From: Pseudomonas sp. PGPPP3
Lineage (GTDB): Bacteria > Pseudomonadota > Gammaproteobacteria > Pseudomonadales > Pseudomonadaceae
Assembly (NCBI GenBank): GCA_002256055.1
Contig: NKIE01000241.1
Location: forward strand, 1-5,181
Direction: 5' to 3'
DNA length: 5,181 nucleotides
Positions 1-5,181 of this stretch are shown in pieces. A program made the translations under genes and the position numbers. Every line of letters begins with the position of its first letter. Position 1 is the stretch's first letter. The notes beneath the pieces were generated by a model. That model searched no databases and was not told where the DNA came from. It was given only the letters and a program-made list of their open reading frames with translations.

Positions 1-1146
1 CCGAACCAGGCCACGCGCATCCTTGAAGGCGGCTATGTGGACATGGTCGGCATGACACGTGCGCATATCGCCGACCCGCACCTGATCGCCAAGATCAAGA
101 TGGGCCAGATCGACCAGATCAAACAGTGCGTCGGCGCTAACTACTGCATCGACCGTCAGTACCAAGGCCTGGACGTGCTGTGCATCCAGAACGCCGCGAC
201 CAGCCGCGAGTACATGGGCCTGCCGCATATCATCGAAAAAACCAGCGGGCCCAAGCGCAAGGTGGTGATCGTCGGTGGCGGCCCGGCCGGCATGGAGGCG
301 GCGCGGGTGGCCGCCGAGCGTGGCCATGACGTGACCCTGTTTGAGAAACAGGACAGCCTCGGCGGGCAGATCAGCCTGGCCGCCAAAGCGCCGCAGCGCG
401 ATCAGATGGCCGGTATTACCCGTTGGTTCCAGCTGGAACTGGCGCGCTTGAGCATCGACTTGCGTCTGAGCACCGGGGCCGATGCGGCGAGCATTCTCGA
501 CCTGCGCCCGGACATCGTGGTGCTGGCCAACGGCGGCCACCCCTTCATCGAACAGAACGAACACTGGGGCGCCGCCGAAGGACTGGTGGTGAGCAGTTGG
601 GACGTGCTGGCCGGCAAGGTCGCGCCCGGCAATAACGTGCTGGTCTACGACACCATCTGTGAGTTCACCGGTATGTCGGTGGCCGACTTTATCGCCGCCA
701 GCGGCGCCAAGGTGGAGATCGTCACCGACGACATCAAGCCGGGTGTGGCCATTGGCGGCACCAGCTTCCCGACCTACTACCGCAGCCTGTACCCCAAGGA
801 AGTGATCATGACCGGCGACCTGATGCTGGAAAAGGTCTACCGCGAGGGCGACAAGCTGGTGGCGGTGCTGGAAAACGAATACACCGGTGCCCAGGAGGAA
901 CGGGTGGTCGATCAGGTGGTCATCGAGAATGGTGTGCGTCCGGACGAAAGCCTTTACTACGCGCTCAAGGAAGGCTCGCGCAACAAGGGCCAGATCGATG
1001 TGGAAGCGCTGTTCGCCATTCAGCCGCAGCCTTGTTTGGCTGCGAAGGGGGACGGCTATCTGCTGTTCCGTATCGGCGACTGCGTAGCCCAGCGCAACAC
1101 CCATGCGGCGATCTACGACGCGTTGCGGTTGTGCAAGGACTTCTAA
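1..1146 (+). CDS. dgcA: Dimethylglycine demethylase flavoprotein subunit DgcA (partial, 5' end outside window)
   Basis: Reading frame 1 is open from the first base to TAA at 1144-1146, giving 381 visible residues. Family members are about 680-690 residues, so roughly 300 residues (most of the FMN-binding TIM barrel) lie upstream; the ATG at 37 is internal. Visible in order: the barrel end with DMVGMTRAHIADP (residues 14-26), an Fe-S cysteine region (C43, C49, C61), a dinucleotide fold with GGGPAG at 92-97, a second nucleotide-fold segment beginning near 211 that lacks a normal GxGxxG, and a C-terminal flavin-contact motif GDC (359-361) followed by AIYDALRL. This is the domain order of trimethylamine dehydrogenase, which passes electrons to ETF. 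Known role of the family: N,N-dimethylglycine to sarcosine plus formaldehyde. The specific assignment rests on the downstream dgcB-etfA-etfB order. Odd: the second of four expected cluster cysteines is alanine (A46). Less likely alternative: a demethylase for a related betaine such as stachydrine. In Pseudomonas the operon is activated by GbdR; its promoter would lie upstream of the window. Confidence 0.9.
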   Translation, partial: PNQATRILEGGYVDMVGMTRAHIADPHLIAKIKMGQIDQIKQCVGANYCIDRQYQGLDVLCIQNAATSREYMGLPHIIEKTSGPKRKVVIVGGGPAGMEAARVAAERGHDVTLFEKQDSLGGQISLAAKAPQRDQMAGITRWFQLELARLSIDLRLSTGADAASILDLRPDIVVLANGGHPFIEQNEHWGAAEGLVVSSWDVLAGKVAPGNNVLVYDTICEFTGMSVADFIAASGAKVEIVTDDIKPGVAIGGTSFPTYYRSLYPKEVIMTGDLMLEKVYREGDKLVAVLENEYTGAQEERVVDQVVIENGVRPDESLYYALKEGSRNKGQIDVEALFAIQPQPCLAAKGDGYLLFRIGDCVAQRNTHAAIYDALRLCKDF

Positions 1147-1153
1147 GCTGGTC

Positions 1154-1256
1154 TCCCCTCTCCCATTTATGGGAGAGGGGGCGGGGGATAGGGTAGTCAG
1201 GCAGCTCCGCGGCTAGCCGTCCCTCTCCCTAGCCCTCTCCCCCAAGGGGCGAGGGG
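1154..1256. repeat. REP-doublet-like inverted pair of C/G-rich hairpins between dgcA and dgcB
   Basis: The left copy folds as a perfect 12-base inverted repeat: 1155-1166 (CCCCTCTCCCAT) pairs with 1169-1180 (ATGGGAGAGGGG). The right copy folds as CCCTC-T-CCCC (1233-1242) against GGGG-C-GAGGG (1246-1255), with one T/C mismatch and a CAA loop. Read on the minus strand, the right copy resembles the left: both run CCCCTC, a hairpin turn, GGGAGAGGG, then a G-rich tail ending AGGG. The two are therefore inverted copies of one element of about 40 bases, separated by a unique stretch around 1194-1220. The word CCCTCTCCC occurs three times (1156-1164, 1221-1229, 1233-1241), each able to pair with GGGAGAGGG at 1171-1179. 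Similar C/G hairpin repeats are common between genes in proteobacteria. No open reading frame here looks real. Confidence 0.8.
1171..1193 (+). other. Potential guanine quadruplex in the dgcA-dgcB spacer
   Basis: Four G-tracts lie on the coding strand: GGG 1171-1173, GGGGG 1177-1181, GGGGG 1183-1187 and GGG 1191-1193. They are separated by loops of 3, 1 and 3 bases, satisfying the usual G3+ quadruplex pattern. The first tracts are also the 3' arm of the hairpin at 1155-1180, so hairpin and quadruplex would exclude each other in the mRNA. A matching C-rich series at 1221-1243 gives a second quadruplex motif on the minus strand. Folding in the cell is inference. Confidence 0.5.
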
Positions 1257-1285
1257 ACTGAATCGTGTTGCTTTTCGGTCCCGCG

Positions 1286-1291
1286 AAGGAG
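1286..1291 (+). promoter_or_regulatory. Ribosome binding site of dgcB
   Basis: AAGGAG lies eight bases before the ATG at 1300. It is the strongest Shine-Dalgarno match in the window and fixes the dgcB start. It sits 30 bases beyond the hairpin repeat, so the repeat does not cover it directly. Confidence 0.85.
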
Positions 1292-1299
1292 ACCACAAG

Positions 1300-3264
1300 A
1301 TGTTGAACACCCTTCTGCCGCTCCTGCTATTCGCTGCCCTCGGCCTGGCCGTGCTCGGCGCCGGCAAGCGCTTCTTCATGTGGCGCCGTGGTCGCCCGGC
1401 CCAGGTCGACTGGCTCGGTGGGCTGCTGGCCATGCCACGCCGCTACATGGTTGATCTGCACCATGTGGTGGCCCGCGATAAATATATCGCCAACACCCAC
1501 GTGGCCACGGCGGGCGGCTTCGTGTTGGCCGCCGTGCTGGCGATTCTGGTGCATGGCTTTGGCCTGCACAGCCGCATTCTTGGCTTCGCATTGCTGGCGG
1601 CCAGCGCGCTGATGTTTGGTGGCGCCCTGTTTGTCGCCAAGCGCCGCCTCGACCCGCCGTCACGGCTGTCGAAAGGCCCGTGGATGCGCCTGCCCAAGAG
1701 CCTGCTGCTGTTTGCCGGCAGCTTCTTTATCGCCACCTTGCCGGTGGCCGGTATCTTGCCGGAAGGTTTTGATGGTTGGATGCTGGCGCTGTTGCTGACC
1801 GTCGGCGTGGCCTGGGGCGTGTCCGAGTTGTTCTTCGGCATGACCTGGGGCGGACCGATGAAACACGCCTTTGCCGGTGCCTTACACCTGGCCTGGCACC
1901 GCCGTTCAGAGCGCTTTGGCGGTGGTCGCTCGACCGGCTTGAAGGCACTCAATCTGGATGACCGCAACGCTCCTCTGGGGGTGGAAAAGCCTACGGACTT
2001 CACCTGGAACCAACTGCTTGGCTTCGATGCCTGCGTGCAGTGCGGCAAGTGCGAGGCGGCCTGTCCGGCCTTTGCCGCCGGCCAGCCACTCAACCCAAAG
2101 AAGCTGATTCAGGACATGGTGGTCGGCTTGGCCGGCGGCACGGATGCCAACTTTGCCGGTTCGCCTTACCCAGGAAAACCAGTGGGCGAACACAGCGGCG
2201 GCCCGCACCTGCCCATCGTCAATCTCAATGGCAAGGCCCTGGTCGATGCCGAGACGCTGTGGTCGTGCACCACCTGCCGCGCCTGCGTCGAGGAATGCCC
2301 GATGATGATCGAGCACGTCGATGCCATCGTCGACATGCGCCGCCATCTCACCCTGGAGAAAGGCGCCACGCCAAACAAGGGCGCCGAGGTGCTGGATAAC
2401 CTGATCGCCACCGACAACCCCGGCGGTTTCGCACCGGGTGGCCGGCTGAACTGGGCGGCGGATCTCAACCTGCCGCTGATGAGCGATAAGCAGAACGTCG
2501 ATGTGCTGTTCTGGGTCGGCGATGGCGCCTTCGATATGCGTAACCAGCGCACCCTGCGCGCCTTTGTCAAAGTGCTGAAAGCCGCCAAGGTCGACTTCGC
2601 CGTGCTCGGTCTGGAAGAGCGCGACAGCGGCGACTTAGCCCGGCGTCTGGGTGATGAAGCAACCTTCCAGCTGCTGGCCAAACGCAATATCGCCACCCTG
2701 GCCAAGTACCAGTTCAAACGCATCGTTACCTGCGACCCGCACAGCTTCCATGTGTTGAAAAACGAATACGGCGAGCTGGGCGGCCGCTACCAGGTGCTAC
2801 ACCACAGCACCTACATGGATGAATTGATTAGCGGCCAGAAACTTAACCTCGGCACCCACAAGGGTGGCTCCGTCACTTATCACGACCCGTGCTACCTGGG
2901 CCGCTACAACGGTGAGTATGAAGCGCCGCGCAATGTGCTGAATGCCATCGGCATTGAGGTAAAGGAAATGCAGCGCTCGGGCTTTCGTTCCCGTTGCTGC
3001 GGCGGTGGCGGCGGTGCGCCGATCACCGATATCCCTGGCAAGCAGCGTATCCCCGATATGCGCATGGTCGATATCCAGGAGACTGGTGCCGAACTGGTCG
3101 CCGTGGGTTGCCCGCAGTGCACGGCGATGCTCGAAGGCGTGGTCGGCCCGCGTCCGGAGGTCAAGGATCTTGCCGAACTGCTGGCCGATGTATTGATCGA
3201 GGATGTGGGCGAGGCGAAGCCGTCCGTGCCGGCCCCCCATGTAGTAGCCGAGGTAAGCCCATGA
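1300..3264 (+). CDS. dgcB: Membrane-anchored Fe-S subunit DgcB of dimethylglycine demethylation (4Fe-4S ferredoxin / CCG-domain protein)
   Basis: A complete 654-residue protein. The N-terminal third is hydrophobic, with likely membrane helices near residues 2-22, 67-88, 92-113, 134-151 and 160-179 (DUF3483-type region). Two ferredoxin cluster motifs follow: C245-x2-C248-x2-C251-x3-C255-P and C323-x2-C326-x2-C329-x3-C333-P. They are spaced as in heterodisulfide-reductase C-type domains and should bind two 4Fe-4S clusters. The C-terminal half holds two CCG-type modules. The second is intact (C531, C566-C567-G568, C604-P-Q-C607). The first (about 400-490) has lost its usual cysteines, with D442 and D479/S482 at those places. 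Known: dgcB is required with dgcA for DMG growth in Pseudomonas. Inferred: it moves electrons from DgcA or ETF to membrane quinone, as related CCG proteins act as ETF:quinone oxidoreductases. The start is set by AAGGAG at 1286-1291. Its stop overlaps the etfA start. Confidence 0.9.
   Translation: MLNTLLPLLLFAALGLAVLGAGKRFFMWRRGRPAQVDWLGGLLAMPRRYMVDLHHVVARDKYIANTHVATAGGFVLAAVLAILVHGFGLHSRILGFALLAASALMFGGALFVAKRRLDPPSRLSKGPWMRLPKSLLLFAGSFFIATLPVAGILPEGFDGWMLALLLTVGVAWGVSELFFGMTWGGPMKHAFAGALHLAWHRRSERFGGGRSTGLKALNLDDRNAPLGVEKPTDFTWNQLLGFDACVQCGKCEAACPAFAAGQPLNPKKLIQDMVVGLAGGTDANFAGSPYPGKPVGEHSGGPHLPIVNLNGKALVDAETLWSCTTCRACVEECPMMIEHVDAIVDMRRHLTLEKGATPNKGAEVLDNLIATDNPGGFAPGGRLNWAADLNLPLMSDKQNVDVLFWVGDGAFDMRNQRTLRAFVKVLKAAKVDFAVLGLEERDSGDLARRLGDEATFQLLAKRNIATLAKYQFKRIVTCDPHSFHVLKNEYGELGGRYQVLHHSTYMDELISGQKLNLGTHKGGSVTYHDPCYLGRYNGEYEAPRNVLNAIGIEVKEMQRSGFRSRCCGGGGGAPITDIPGKQRIPDMRMVDIQETGAELVAVGCPQCTAMLEGVVGPRPEVKDLAELLADVLIEDVGEAKPSVPAPHVVAEVSP
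3250..3253 (+). promoter_or_regulatory. Ribosome binding site of etfA, inside the dgcB end
   Basis: GAGG lies seven bases before ATG 3261, within the last codons of dgcB. Together with the ATGA overlap it selects 3261 as the etfA start and indicates translational coupling to dgcB. The same frame is open upstream to an ATG at 2994, but that stretch is dgcB coding sequence read out of frame. Confidence 0.75.
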
Positions 3265-4484
3265 GCGACTTGATCCGCCGTGACCCACGGGCCGAATGGA
3301 TTGCCCGTAACCGCCTGCACCCGCTGCATGCCGTCTCACAGCCGGCCGTGGCCAGTTGGCTCAGCGCCGCCGGCGTGCTGCGCAAGAACCCCCATGTGCT
3401 GGGCTTTATCGGCCCAAACGGCCTCAAACGTATCGACCGCTCCGGCGCGCAGCAAGGCGGCGCGGCCAAGCACTCGACGGCCAGTGCCGTGGTGCAGTTG
3501 CCGCTGCATGTGATCGCGCAGCCGGCGTTCTATATCGCCGTGGTGCCGGATATGGTCGGCGGCCGCCTGAGCGCCCACGACAAGGACCTGCTCGGCCTGG
3601 CCCATAAGCTCGCCGGCAGCGACGGCGCGGTGGTGGCGGTGGTATTTGGTGAGCATAAGGAAAGCGCCTTCGACTGCAACGGCGTGGACCGCCTGCTGCA
3701 CTTCGCCGGTGATGATTTCGATGGCTACGCCCCGGAAGCACGGGTGTTGGCCCTCGGTGCGCTGGAGCGGCAACTGTCGCCGCGCCATTGGTTGCTGCCC
3801 GACAGCCGCAGCGGTGGTGGTGAGCTGGGTCGCCGCCTGGCTGCCAAGCTCGGCGAACGTCCGGCTACCCGGGTCTGGCAGGTGGCCGACGGGCTTGCCA
3901 GCGGCCGCGCCGGTGCTGGGCGGGAAGACTTGGTGCAAGCCGCACCACGGTTGATTCTGGCAGCGGTGGAATGCGCCGAGCCGGTCAGCGAAACCCGTCA
4001 TGAAGTCAGGCCTCTGAGCCTCAATGCCGTGCCGCTCAGCCCGTCGCCACAGATCGAAGACCTGGGTGCCGTGGCGGTCGACCCGGCGCAGATCCCCATG
4101 GCCGAAGCCGAATTTATTCTCTCCGGCGGCAATGGCGTGAAGGACTGGGCGCTGTTCCACCAGGCCGCCGCTGCGCTGGGCGCGACCGAAGGCGCCTCAC
4201 GGGTGGCGGTGGACGATGGCTTTATGGGTCGCGAGCGCCAGGTCGGCGCGTCCGGCATCTGGGTCACCGCGCGGGTCTATGTGGCGGTGGGGATTAGCGG
4301 GGCGATCCAGCACCTGCAAGGCATCGGCGCCTGCGACAAGGTGTTGGCGATCAACCTCGACCCAAGCTGCGACATGATCAAACGCGCCGACTTCTCGGTG
4401 ATCGGTGACTCCGCCGCGATTCTGCAGGCGCTGATTGAGCGCGTGGCTGTCCATCGGCGGGGAGTGGACCGTGATGCGGCATAA
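3261..4484 (+). CDS. etfA: Electron transfer flavoprotein alpha subunit, DMG-operon type
   Basis: A 407-residue protein, longer than the usual 310 or so. It has a polar N-terminal extension of about 80 residues before the first alpha/beta domain (VIAQPAFYIAVVPDMV, from about residue 84). The C-terminal FAD domain is clear: GASR with R314 (the arginine near the flavin in characterised ETFs), VDDGF (317-321), QVGASG (327-332), VYVAVGISGAIQHL (339-352) and INLDP (364-368). These are the signature blocks of the ETF alpha family. Departures: SGGNG (288-292) where most have SGGRG, and S331 where a flavin-contacting threonine is usual, which keeps a hydroxyl. Role: with EtfB it forms the FAD-carrying heterodimer that takes electrons from a dehydrogenase, here presumably DgcA, and passes them toward quinone. 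Translation is probably coupled to dgcB through the 4-base overlap. A general housekeeping ETF is less likely, given the operon and the unusual extension. Confidence 0.92.
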   Translation: MSDLIRRDPRAEWIARNRLHPLHAVSQPAVASWLSAAGVLRKNPHVLGFIGPNGLKRIDRSGAQQGGAAKHSTASAVVQLPLHVIAQPAFYIAVVPDMVGGRLSAHDKDLLGLAHKLAGSDGAVVAVVFGEHKESAFDCNGVDRLLHFAGDDFDGYAPEARVLALGALERQLSPRHWLLPDSRSGGGELGRRLAAKLGERPATRVWQVADGLASGRAGAGREDLVQAAPRLILAAVECAEPVSETRHEVRPLSLNAVPLSPSPQIEDLGAVAVDPAQIPMAEAEFILSGGNGVKDWALFHQAAAALGATEGASRVAVDDGFMGRERQVGASGIWVTARVYVAVGISGAIQHLQGIGACDKVLAINLDPSCDMIKRADFSVIGDSAAILQALIERVAVHRRGVDRDAA

Positions 4485-4535
4485 CCCCGGACTCAATCCG
4501 GGGCTTTCCACAGCGACTCCCGGATTGCATCCGGG
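4485..4535. repeat. Inverted pair of short hairpin repeats (REP-like) between etfA and etfB
   Basis: The first hairpin begins directly after the etfA TAA: CCCCGGA (4485-4491), loop CTCAA, TCCGGGG (4497-4503), a perfect 7-base stem. The second is CCCGGAT (4519-4525), loop TGC, ATCCGGG (4529-4535), also a perfect 7-base stem. Minus-strand 4519-4535 (CCCGGATGCAATCCGGG) matches plus-strand 4486-4502 (CCCGGACTCAATCCGGG) at 15 of 17 positions, so the two are inverted copies 16 bases apart. Sequences like GTAGCCCGGATGCAATCCGGG (here minus strand, about 4519-4539) recur between genes in many Pseudomonas and other gammaproteobacterial genomes (from memory). Neither hairpin is followed by a T-run, so a terminator is not supported. 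Confidence 0.8.
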
Positions 4536-4539
4536 CTAC

Positions 4540-4544
4540 GGGGG
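4540..4544 (+). promoter_or_regulatory. Weak ribosome binding site of etfB next to a hairpin
   Basis: GGGGG lies only four bases before ATG 4549 and four bases after the second repeat hairpin. It is a poor Shine-Dalgarno match at short spacing, and it is the only purine-rich stretch before the start. The neighbouring hairpin could affect ribosome access. A nearby ATG at 4545 opens only a three-codon frame ending in TGA at 4554-4556. Confidence 0.45.
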
Positions 4545-4548
4545 ATGC

Positions 4549-5181
4549 ATGTCTGAGTTGAATATCGTTGCCTTGGTCTCGGTTGGCGCGCACCCGACCT
4601 CCGGGCGGCCGCGCCGTGCCGAACAGGATGCCCGCGCGGTGGAGTTGGGCCTGCAACTGGCCGGTCCGCGTCTGTGCTTGCTGCACGCCGGCGAACCCCA
4701 GGCCGACGTCCTGCGTGCTTACTTGGGTATGGGCCTGGACGAAATCCAGGTACTGCAACAGGGCCCCGCCGCAGATGCCTTGCCGGTGCTGCTCAACTAC
4801 CTGCGCGGCAGTCGGGCGCAACTGGTGCTGACCGGCAGCCAGGCGGAAACTGGCGAAGGTTCAGGGCTTTTGCCCTACCTGTTGGCCGAACAACTGGGCT
4901 GGCCACTGGTGGTTGGTCTGGCGGCTGTGGAGCGGGTAGCCGATGGCTACGCGGAGGTGCTCCAGGCGTTGCCCCGTGGCCAGCGGCGGCGCCTGCGCGT
5001 GCCGCTGCCGTTTCTCGCCAGCGTCGACAACGCGGCGCCTGCTGCCCGGCAAAGCGCCTACGGCCCGGCCCAGCGTGGCGTGGTGAATACCCAGGTGGTC
5101 GCCGAGGTAGCCGATCAGCGGCTGGTCGAGAGCACCTTGCAAACCGCCAAACCACGGCCCAAGCGGCTGAAGATCATCAAA
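4549..5181 (+). CDS. etfB: Electron transfer flavoprotein beta subunit, DMG-operon type (partial, 3' end outside window)
   Basis: The frame is open from ATG 4549 to the last base, 211 residues with no stop; typical EtfB is about 250 residues. Recognisable ETF beta features are the first strand NIVALVSVG (5-13), the AYLGMGLDEI segment (ALxxGxD-like, near 57-66), and QLVLTGSQAETGEGSG (91-106) followed by LAEQLGWP, which corresponds to the family's LVLxGxQxxDxxxxQTG...LGWP. The position directly after etfA supports the call. Departures: the acidic/QTG part of the AMP-binding loop is replaced by AETGEGSG, the N-terminal segment lacks the usual NPFDE-type stretch, and the partner-docking loop (LNEPRY...LP in typical members) is unlike, with SAYGP at 169-173. 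Role: partner of EtfA in the FAD heterodimer that receives electrons from DMG oxidation. Start choice rests on family N-terminal alignment more than on the weak ribosome site. Confidence 0.87.
   Translation, partial: MSELNIVALVSVGAHPTSGRPRRAEQDARAVELGLQLAGPRLCLLHAGEPQADVLRAYLGMGLDEIQVLQQGPAADALPVLLNYLRGSRAQLVLTGSQAETGEGSGLLPYLLAEQLGWPLVVGLAAVERVADGYAEVLQALPRGQRRRLRVPLPFLASVDNAAPAARQSAYGPAQRGVVNTQVVAEVADQRLVESTLQTAKPRPKRLKIIK

Noticed and set aside
1155..1180. Rho-independent terminator after dgcA
   Set aside because: The stem is strong but is followed by G-rich sequence, not a T-run, and dgcB continues the same pathway. Partial termination cannot be excluded.
1210..1219. Perfect palindrome CGGCTAGCCG as an operator
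   Set aside because: Only ten bases, between two hairpin repeats, with no promoter elements nearby; likely chance or part of the repeat spacer.
1261..1299. Internal promoter before dgcB
   Set aside because: I could not find a convincing -35/-10 pair at proper spacing; only the ribosome site is supported.
1443..2093. 216-residue minus-strand open frame opposite dgcB
   Set aside because: Typical high-GC shadow: no recognisable domain, no ribosome site, and wholly opposite a well-supported gene.
2994..3260. N-terminal extension of etfA starting at ATG 2994
   Set aside because: This part is dgcB coding sequence in another frame (the CCG and CPQC motifs lie here); GAGG plus the ATGA overlap supports 3261.
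3336..4160. 274-residue minus-strand open frame opposite etfA
   Set aside because: Its length comes from codon bias of etfA; composition is rich in H, Q and R with no family motif, and it lies within a clear gene.
4545..4556. Three-codon leader ORF (ATG CAT GTC TGA) overlapping the etfB start
   Set aside because: The G-run abuts its ATG with no spacing, so initiation there is unlikely; probably chance.

Overview
The window is a high-GC, all-plus-strand operon segment. It matches the dimethylglycine (DMG) demethylation cluster of the glycine betaine catabolic pathway, as known from Pseudomonas (dgcA-dgcB-etfA-etfB). Gene order, protein families and codon use suggest a Pseudomonas or close gammaproteobacterial relative. 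This is recognition by motif and gene order, not a database match.

Layout: (1) 1-1146 is the C-terminal part of DgcA, a flavin enzyme of the trimethylamine dehydrogenase / old-yellow-enzyme type. The window opens inside the gene. (2) 1147-1299 is a 153-base gap dominated by two inverted C/G-rich hairpins (a REP-doublet-like repeat with a guanine-quadruplex motif), followed by a good ribosome binding site. (3) 1300-3264 is complete DgcB, a membrane-anchored 4Fe-4S/CCG-domain protein. (4) 3261-4484 is a complete electron transfer flavoprotein alpha subunit, overlapping dgcB by four bases (ATGA). (5) 4485-4548 is a 64-base gap holding a second, unrelated inverted pair of short hairpins. (6) 4549-5181 is the beta subunit of the flavoprotein, running off the window end.

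How the genes work together (family knowledge plus inference): glycine betaine is demethylated to DMG by GbcAB, encoded elsewhere. DgcA then demethylates DMG oxidatively to sarcosine and formaldehyde. Electrons leave through flavin and Fe-S centres, probably to the EtfA/EtfB pair and/or through DgcB to the membrane quinone pool. The encoded flavoprotein departs from general housekeeping ETF, with an altered beta-subunit AMP and docking region and a changed alpha-subunit FAD motif, which fits a dedicated partner of DgcA/DgcB.

I see no transposase, CRISPR array, tRNA, rRNA or phage gene. The system as a whole appears to be a known pathway. The points that stand out are the missing cluster cysteine in DgcA, the cysteine-free first CCG module in DgcB, the divergent ETF motifs, and two different inverted hairpin repeats placed in the only two gaps of the operon.
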